Positions 29,927-34,766 of a DNA stretch of 34,766 bases are shown in pieces (position 1 is the stretch's first letter; each line of letters opens with the position of its first letter). Source of the stretch: a bacterium CPR1 (GTDB taxonomy: Bacteria; Vulcanimicrobiota; Xenobia; Xenobiales; QWHO01); NCBI GenBank assembly GCA_021404945.1, contig QWHO01000012.1:1-34766 (forward strand). The letters run 5' to 3'. The notes under the pieces are model-generated. The model saw only the letters and a list, made by a program, of their open reading frames with translations. It did no database searches and was not told where the DNA came from. Made by a program: the position numbers and the translations under genes.

Positions 29927-31003
29927 TCAGCGGAGGAAGCGCTCAGGCTGCTGCTCGAACTTTCGGCGGCACTGGGTCGAGCAGAAGTAATTCGTCTGCC
30001 CGCGGTAAGCATATCGATCTGCCACGCGGGCAGCCGTCAAGCTCATTCCGCAGACGGGATCGGCAAACTCCAACCCTTGCGCAAGACTCTGCACGGTCGG
30101 GCTGCTCGTTACTTCCCATTGAAGCCGCGGCGCCACCGTCGCCCAGACCAGATCCGGCAGCACCTGCTGGCACAGAACCTGGATGCGCCGGCTCAGCTCG
30201 AGCGCCCCCTGCAGCGAGCGTTCGGCACTCTCCTGACAGGCCTGAACATGCTCGAGGACCAGCTTCTGGACGGCCTGATCGAGCTCTTCCGGACGCCAGA
30301 GCCACGCTTCCAGCGCAGCGACGAAGAGTTGAGCGCGCAACGCCGCCCCGACGGCTTGCAGGGCCGTTTGCCGCCAGAGCCAGCTACCACGCTCAGGATA
30401 GACATGGCACCATACGTCCACCTCGCCCACAAGCAAACGAGCGGAGTCGGCCGGGTCTCGATGCAGGAACAGCTGCCGCACCTCGCGCTGGTGCTGCTCG
30501 AGCACTGGCTCGAGCTCCCGGACCGTGCGCGAGCTCGCCAGACTCTCCGGGACCGGCCAGGTTTCCCCGGAAAGGATGCGCAAGCCTTCGAGACGTCCCC
30601 AGGCCAGACTTCCACATTCAGAGTAGAGACGCTGTCCCACCGCCGCGTCGATCTGTTCCTCGAGAGTCCCGGAAGACTGGGCCTGCAAGTGGGCTACAAG
30701 CATGGCTCCAAGACGGTCGAGCTGCTCCGAGCTGAGACCGGTGCAGAGACGGCCGTGACAGTCGAGAATGTCCTCGCGGAAGAGACGAACGGCCTCATTC
30801 CGCTGAGAGCGCTGGCGCTCGGCCTCCTCGGCGGTGACCCATCCACTCGCGGTTTCCACCTTCTGCGTCGCCTGGCGGACGAAGCTCTGGATCTCCTCGT
30901 AGGATTGCGTCAACCGGGACATTGCATCCGGAGCCGACGGCCTGGCCCCCGCCTCCGAAGGTGCGAACCCCTGTAGGAGATGACGAAAGAAGCCTCCAAA
31001 CAT
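29927..31003 (-). CDS. Large helical domain fused to a C-terminal YHS domain
   Basis: The 358-residue protein starts MFGGFFRHLLQGFAPSEAG and has no signal peptide. Residues about 30-310 are helical, with scattered Cys and Trp (ILDCHGRLCTGL, VWCHVYPERGSWLWRQTALQ), in a fold I do not recognise. The last 46 residues are a clear YHS domain: FADPVCGMSLTAARVAD, then YRGQTNYFCSTQCRRKFEQQ. YHS domains bind copper or other soft metals. The ATG at 31003 is 2 bp after the stop of the small lipoprotein gene, so the two are coupled. It lies between RND/lipoprotein genes and the cupredoxin gene. Confidence 0.8.
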   Translation of the reverse strand: MFGGFFRHLLQGFAPSEAGARPSAPDAMSRLTQSYEEIQSFVRQATQKVETASGWVTAEEAERQRSQRNEAVRLFREDILDCHGRLCTGLSSEQLDRLGAMLVAHLQAQSSGTLEEQIDAAVGQRLYSECGSLAWGRLEGLRILSGETWPVPESLASSRTVRELEPVLEQHQREVRQLFLHRDPADSARLLVGEVDVWCHVYPERGSWLWRQTALQAVGAALRAQLFVAALEAWLWRPEELDQAVQKLVLEHVQACQESAERSLQGALELSRRIQVLCQQVLPDLVWATVAPRLQWEVTSSPTVQSLAQGLEFADPVCGMSLTAARVADRYAYRGQTNYFCSTQCRRKFEQQPERFLR

Positions 31004-31005
31004 CG

Positions 31006-31239
31006 TCAGGGCTTCTTCTTCATATCCATCTTGCCATTGCAGCCGTTGGCGGAGCAGCCGTTGGCCGAGCACGCCATGGGAGACCCGCTTGGCGATGAGG
31101 GCGACTTAGCATTCTCTCCAGGGGACGGGGTCGCAGGCGCCGGCGTTGAACCGCCTCCGCCCGACTCCCCCGAGCACCCGCCCGCCAGAAGACCGGCCAC
31201 CGCAGCCGCGATCAGCTTGTGGAAGTCTCGTCGTTTCAT
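31006..31239 (-). CDS. Small lipoprotein with tandem Cys repeat
   Basis: The 77-residue protein has a lipoprotein signal (MKRRDFHKLIAAAVAGLLAG, Cys at the lipobox LAGGC) and a Ser/Pro/Gly linker. It ends in MACSANGCSANGCNGKMD, where three cysteines sit at five-residue intervals. Asn, Cys and Met here could bind Cu(I) or a similar soft metal; that is inference. GGAGG sits 7 nt before the ATG, and the ATG also overlaps the stop of the RND gene (ATGA). The next gene begins immediately after its stop. Confidence 0.8.
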   Translation of the reverse strand: MKRRDFHKLIAAAVAGLLAGGCSGESGGGGSTPAPATPSPGENAKSPSSPSGSPMACSANGCSANGCNGKMDMKKKP

Positions 31240-34200
31240 GGTGTTTCCTCCTTTTTCAAGACCCGCCGAATCCAGCGGGAAAGATCGTCGATGTACGTGT
31301 GCATGATGGGAATGTCGAAGAGGGAAAGGATGGTGCCGACCAGCAGCCCGCCCACGACGGCCGTCGCTAGGGGCTGATAAGCATCCAGGCCAGTGCGCGG
31401 GAACAAAGCCACCGGAAGCATCACGATCAGCGAGATCCCCGCCGTCATCAGGATGGGCCGCAACCGCTCCGGACATGCCCGCACGATGGCCTCGTCACGC
31501 TCCATCCCTTCCCCGCGATAACGCAAGATATGGTCGATCAGCAGCACGGCGGTGGTGATGTCCATTCCGGTCAGCACGATGATGCCCAGGATGGACACGG
31601 TGGAGAATGCCTGTCCTGCCAGCCACAACGCCGTGAAGACGCCGGCCAGCTCGAGGGGCAGCGAGGCGATCATCTGGAAGGGCTGCAGAAAGCCGTGGAA
31701 TTGCACGACGAGCACCAGGTACATCAGGACCAGGGCAAACCCGAGGCCCTGAATGAGGCGGCGGAAGCTCTCCATCATCTGCGTCATGTCGCCCCGCATC
31801 TCCATCCCGTAGCCGGGCGGGAAGTTCAACTCGCGATAGGCGTTGGCCACCAGGTTCATCACGACGTCCATCGAGGGCAGATTGCCGATCCGGTAATAGC
31901 CCGTGACCCCGATGACCCGACGCAACCCGTCATGCTCGATCACGCTGGGACTGACCGTTTTCTCCACGGTTGCCACCGATTTCAGGGGCACGGTCTTGCC
32001 GTCTGGCGTAGTCAGATACACCCCCTCGAGGTCCTCGGCATCCGCTCGGCTGTCCTGACGGTACCGCAGCAGGATCGTGTTCTGACGGATGTTGGGTTGA
32101 CGGTAGAACTGCTGGGTGAGTCCTCCTCGCAGCGAATAATAGGCTTGCTGGGCGATCTCTGCGGGGGACAGGTCCAGCTCGCGCGCCCTCTGTGGATCGA
32201 CGTGGATGCGCAGCTCCGGCAAACTGAGGCTCCACGTCGTGCCGGGCTGGAACAACTCGGGCATCTTCTGCGCAGTCCGGAGCGTCTCCGAGCCCAGGCG
32301 ATCGAGCTCACGAAGGTCCGGCCCATAGATGTACACGTGGATGGGTGCCGCAGCCGTTGCCATGACATCCGAGCCCATCTCCTTGATCTGGAGACGTCGG
32401 ATCCCTGGTATGGTCGTCATGGCCTCGCTCTGAATGGAGTCCATGACCTGCCAGATCGTCCGCTTCCTCGAGTCCTTGTCGGAGAACGTCAGCATCATGC
32501 TGGCGCCGTTGACCTGGGGCATGGAGTAGCCTGTAAAGAAAGGTGTCCAGCTCTCGAACATCGATTCCTGGCCGATCTCGATGCTGGCCTTCTCGAGCTC
32601 GGGATACTTAAGCATGATTTGCTCCAGCTGGTGTACGGCTTTCTCGGTGGCGGCAAACGAGGTTCCCGGTTGCATCTCGAGGAAACCGTTGGCCTGGCCG
32701 ACGTCCGCCAGCGGCATCATCTCGCTCCCAATGAAGTAGTAGAACGTGCAGCCGACAATGAGCGTGGCCAGGACCCGGCAGAAGTTGACGAACCTGTGCT
32801 TTAGGGTCCAGCGGATGGCCGACGCATAGGCTCGCTCCAATCGATCCAGCCCGCGCTGGAACGGATCGAGAACGCGATAGAGCCAGCGTCCGAGCGGGTG
32901 CCGGCGCTCCTTCTCGCGCACTTCCTCCGGTCGGAGCAGGTTGGCACAGAGCAGCGCCGTCAACGTAAACGATACCAGCATCGAGGCCAGGAGGCCGAAG
33001 ATCAGGGGCCAGACCAGCTCGACAAACATGAGGCCGACGATGCCTCCGGAGAAGAGGAGCGGCGAGAGCGCCAGCACCATCATCAAAGTGGAAGCGATCA
33101 CCACCAGACGCACCTCCGCGATTCCTTCCATGGTCGCGGTCTTCGGGTCCTGGCCCAGGCGCAGGTGGCGCTCCACGGAGTGGATGTCGATGATGCTGTC
33201 GTCCACCAGACGCCCGATCGAGAGGAGCAGCCCGATCAGGGTCCCGCTGTTGAACGTCATCCCAAGCGGCAACATCATCAGCACTGCCAACGCCAGAGAG
33301 GTTGGCACCGTCACCATGGCGATCAGCGTGCCGCGCCACTCGCCCAGGAAGAACAAGACGGCCAGGGCCGTGAGGAGCACAGCCAGACCGAGCTCATGCC
33401 AGACGTTGGCAAACAAGATGTTGACGAAGCTGGCATTGTCGTAGGCAACGTCGAACTTGAGGCCGGGGTTCTGTCTCTCGAGCTCGCGCACGACCCGCAT
33501 CACCTGGGGGACGACCTGGGCCGAGCTGGCGCCCGGGTTCTGGATCACCGAAACCTGGATGGAGGGGATGACCTCGCCTGGCGTGCCTGGCAAGTGCTTG
33601 AGGTAATGGTACGCGCTGCGGCGCTCCCAGTGGGTGTCGAGAACCTCGGCGACGTCCTGCACGTAGACGACTCGCTCGCCGTCCGCCTTGATCGGGACCT
33701 TACGCAAATCGGCGGCACTGAGAACCTGGGACTCCACTCGCACGATGGACTCGCGCGGACCCGACGTCAGCGTTCCGGCGGACTCGGCCGTGTTGAATCG
33801 GTCCAGTGCCTCGCGGATCTCCAAAATCGAAAGGCCAAAGCCAGCCAGCTTGTCGCGGTCTACGATGACCTGCAATTGCCGGCGGTACCCGCCGAAGACG
33901 ACCACCGAGTAGACATCGGGAAGGCTCTTGATCCGACTCACGCCCTGGTTGTCCGCGAACTCGCGGACCCGCTCGGGAGTCCATCCCTGGGCCGGATCTC
34001 CGGTCAGTGACAGCGAGAGGATTGGGACGTTCAAAGGGTCCACCGGGATGACGAACGATGGCTTGAGGTTCGCTCCGGTCGCCGGCATGTTCGCCGAGGC
34101 CACGTCCAGAAGGCTCTGCACCTCGACGCGCGCCTTGCGCATGTCGTGCCCGTAGGGAAACTCCAGGGTGACGATAGAGAACCCGTCCTGCGAGGACGAG

Positions 34201-34451
34201 CGGATGAAGCGGAGCCCGGGAACATGCACGAGCTGCTCTTCCAGAGGCTTGGAGACGTAGGTCTCCATCTCCTGCGCAGACAGCCCAGGCATCGTGGTGA
34301 CGATACCCAGCATCGGGCTTTCCACGTAGGGCGCGAAGCGGCGCGGAATCCGCTCGCTGATCGCCACGCCGGCCAGCCACAGGAGAGCCACGTAGATGGC
34401 CACCACGGCGTAGGGATGCTCGATCGACCAGCGTGGAAGAGCTCGCATCAT
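31236..34451 (-). CDS. RND efflux permease, divergent type
   Basis: The 1071-residue protein has the standard RND layout: a first membrane helix near WSIEHPYAVVAIYVALLWLAG, two large periplasmic loops and two sets of six helices. In TM4 the motif is LLSIGRLVDDSIIDIHSVERH (about residue 415). The paired Asp of HAE pumps is kept, but the usual V-E-N after it is replaced by I-H-S. The first periplasmic loop contains Met-rich stretches such as SMFESW and ASMMLTF. Neither the classical CzcA D-F-G motif nor a TM10 Lys is visible. The start ATG 34451 overlaps the upstream cupredoxin stop. Context (cupredoxins, Cys/YHS proteins) suggests copper or silver. Confidence 0.85.
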   Translation of the reverse strand: MMRALPRWSIEHPYAVVAIYVALLWLAGVAISERIPRRFAPYVESPMLGIVTTMPGLSAQEMETYVSKPLEEQLVHVPGLRFIRSSSQDGFSIVTLEFPYGHDMRKARVEVQSLLDVASANMPATGANLKPSFVIPVDPLNVPILSLSLTGDPAQGWTPERVREFADNQGVSRIKSLPDVYSVVVFGGYRRQLQVIVDRDKLAGFGLSILEIREALDRFNTAESAGTLTSGPRESIVRVESQVLSAADLRKVPIKADGERVVYVQDVAEVLDTHWERRSAYHYLKHLPGTPGEVIPSIQVSVIQNPGASSAQVVPQVMRVVRELERQNPGLKFDVAYDNASFVNILFANVWHELGLAVLLTALAVLFFLGEWRGTLIAMVTVPTSLALAVLMMLPLGMTFNSGTLIGLLLSIGRLVDDSIIDIHSVERHLRLGQDPKTATMEGIAEVRLVVIASTLMMVLALSPLLFSGGIVGLMFVELVWPLIFGLLASMLVSFTLTALLCANLLRPEEVREKERRHPLGRWLYRVLDPFQRGLDRLERAYASAIRWTLKHRFVNFCRVLATLIVGCTFYYFIGSEMMPLADVGQANGFLEMQPGTSFAATEKAVHQLEQIMLKYPELEKASIEIGQESMFESWTPFFTGYSMPQVNGASMMLTFSDKDSRKRTIWQVMDSIQSEAMTTIPGIRRLQIKEMGSDVMATAAAPIHVYIYGPDLRELDRLGSETLRTAQKMPELFQPGTTWSLSLPELRIHVDPQRARELDLSPAEIAQQAYYSLRGGLTQQFYRQPNIRQNTILLRYRQDSRADAEDLEGVYLTTPDGKTVPLKSVATVEKTVSPSVIEHDGLRRVIGVTGYYRIGNLPSMDVVMNLVANAYRELNFPPGYGMEMRGDMTQMMESFRRLIQGLGFALVLMYLVLVVQFHGFLQPFQMIASLPLELAGVFTALWLAGQAFSTVSILGIIVLTGMDITTAVLLIDHILRYRGEGMERDEAIVRACPERLRPILMTAGISLIVMLPVALFPRTGLDAYQPLATAVVGGLLVGTILSLFDIPIMHTYIDDLSRWIRRVLKKEETP

Positions 34452-34766
34452 CGGACTACGACCGTTCCGCGCAACATGTCCATGCCGCAATGGAATTTCA
34501 GCGAATGGCCGGAGTGCGCGGGCAGCTCGATCGTCACCGGTTGGTTGAGAGGCAGAGCCTTGCGCAGTTTGAGCTCGGGGAAGATCACCTCAGTGCCACA
34601 AGTCGAGTCCGTGGTGCGCAGGAAGGTAACCTGCGCCTTGTGGCCCGCCGGAAGCGTCAGGCTGGCGGGCTCGAAGCCCTTCTCGGTGACCCGAACGGTC
34701 GGTGTCTCGGTCTCGCTGGCCTTCGAAGCGGCGACCGCCACGGGGTCATTCTCCCGCAGGGTCGTC
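34448..34766 (-). CDS. Cupredoxin-domain protein, C-terminal part (runs off window edge)
   Basis: The frame is open to the window end. The visible 105 residues carry one cupredoxin domain: VRVTEKGFEPASLTLPAG, then DSTCGTEVIFPELKL, and HSLKFHCGMDMLRGTVVV, with His, Cys and Met residues as candidate copper ligands. A GTG at 34741 is possible, but coding continues upstream (TTLRENDPVAVAA), so a longer protein is likely. Its stop overlaps the RND start (ATGA). It is the first visible gene of the second metal operon. Confidence 0.8.
   Translation of the reverse strand, partial: TTLRENDPVAVAASKASETETPTVRVTEKGFEPASLTLPAGHKAQVTFLRTTDSTCGTEVIFPELKLRKALPLNQPVTIELPAHSGHSLKFHCGMDMLRGTVVVR

Overview
The window is G+C-rich DNA (one sampled line, 12541-12600, is 42/60 G+C). 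It comes from a bacterium with a Gram-negative type envelope: there are two tripartite-type RND permeases, a TolC-like outer-membrane factor, a membrane-fusion adaptor and several lipoproteins. I see no rRNA, tRNA, IS element or CRISPR array. The phylum cannot be assigned from what is visible. No gene-free stretch exceeds 300 bases; the longest are 781-983, 1868-2047 and 14705-14963, and they are described in the entries.

Left part (1-13.6 kb) looks like ordinary chromosome. It holds an Uma2 nuclease-fold gene and a truncated Uma2 remnant, mtnC (methionine salvage), a YjbQ/UPF0047 gene, and a bidirectional terminator. A 1416-residue unrecognised helical-repeat protein with two inserted beta-sandwich domains lies downstream of a GH13 glucan-active enzyme carrying an EF-hand-like loop. 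A small SAM methyltransferase, a YceI-family lipoprotein, and a MoxR-type AAA+ ATPase translationally coupled to an unrecognised partner follow.

Middle part (13.6-18.3 kb) is an accessory island with visibly lower G+C (line 15301-15360 is 27/60). It contains a Phd/YefM antitoxin and Zeta-type toxin separated by a strongly structured leader with two mutually exclusive pairings. Next come phased GTGATC repeats, an HNH protein with a likely beta-sandwich C-terminus divergent from a possible PD-(D/E)xK-like protein, and an unrecognised helical protein. It resembles a small defence or toxin-antitoxin island, but no known system is complete.

Right part (18.3-34.8 kb) is a metal and metalloid resistance island. 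A CzcCBA-type efflux operon starts with two small envelope proteins and ends with a YHS/TRASH-like lipoprotein. An arsRMC-aqpS operon carries As(III) methylation, arsenate reduction and an aquaglyceroporin, with no ArsB/Acr3 in view. A merR gene and a YHS-MauE membrane protein diverge from a pair of MerR-type operators. A second, probably copper-related operon runs off the window edge: cupredoxin, an unusual RND permease, a CSANGC-repeat lipoprotein, a helical-YHS fusion, and a cupredoxin gene with two frameshifts.

A recurring theme is a TANNNT -10 hexamer 6-8 nt upstream of the start codon at several transcription-unit heads, including all three autoregulators (phd, arsR, merR). This predicts leaderless mRNAs, while genes inside operons use Shine-Dalgarno sites or ATGA overlaps.
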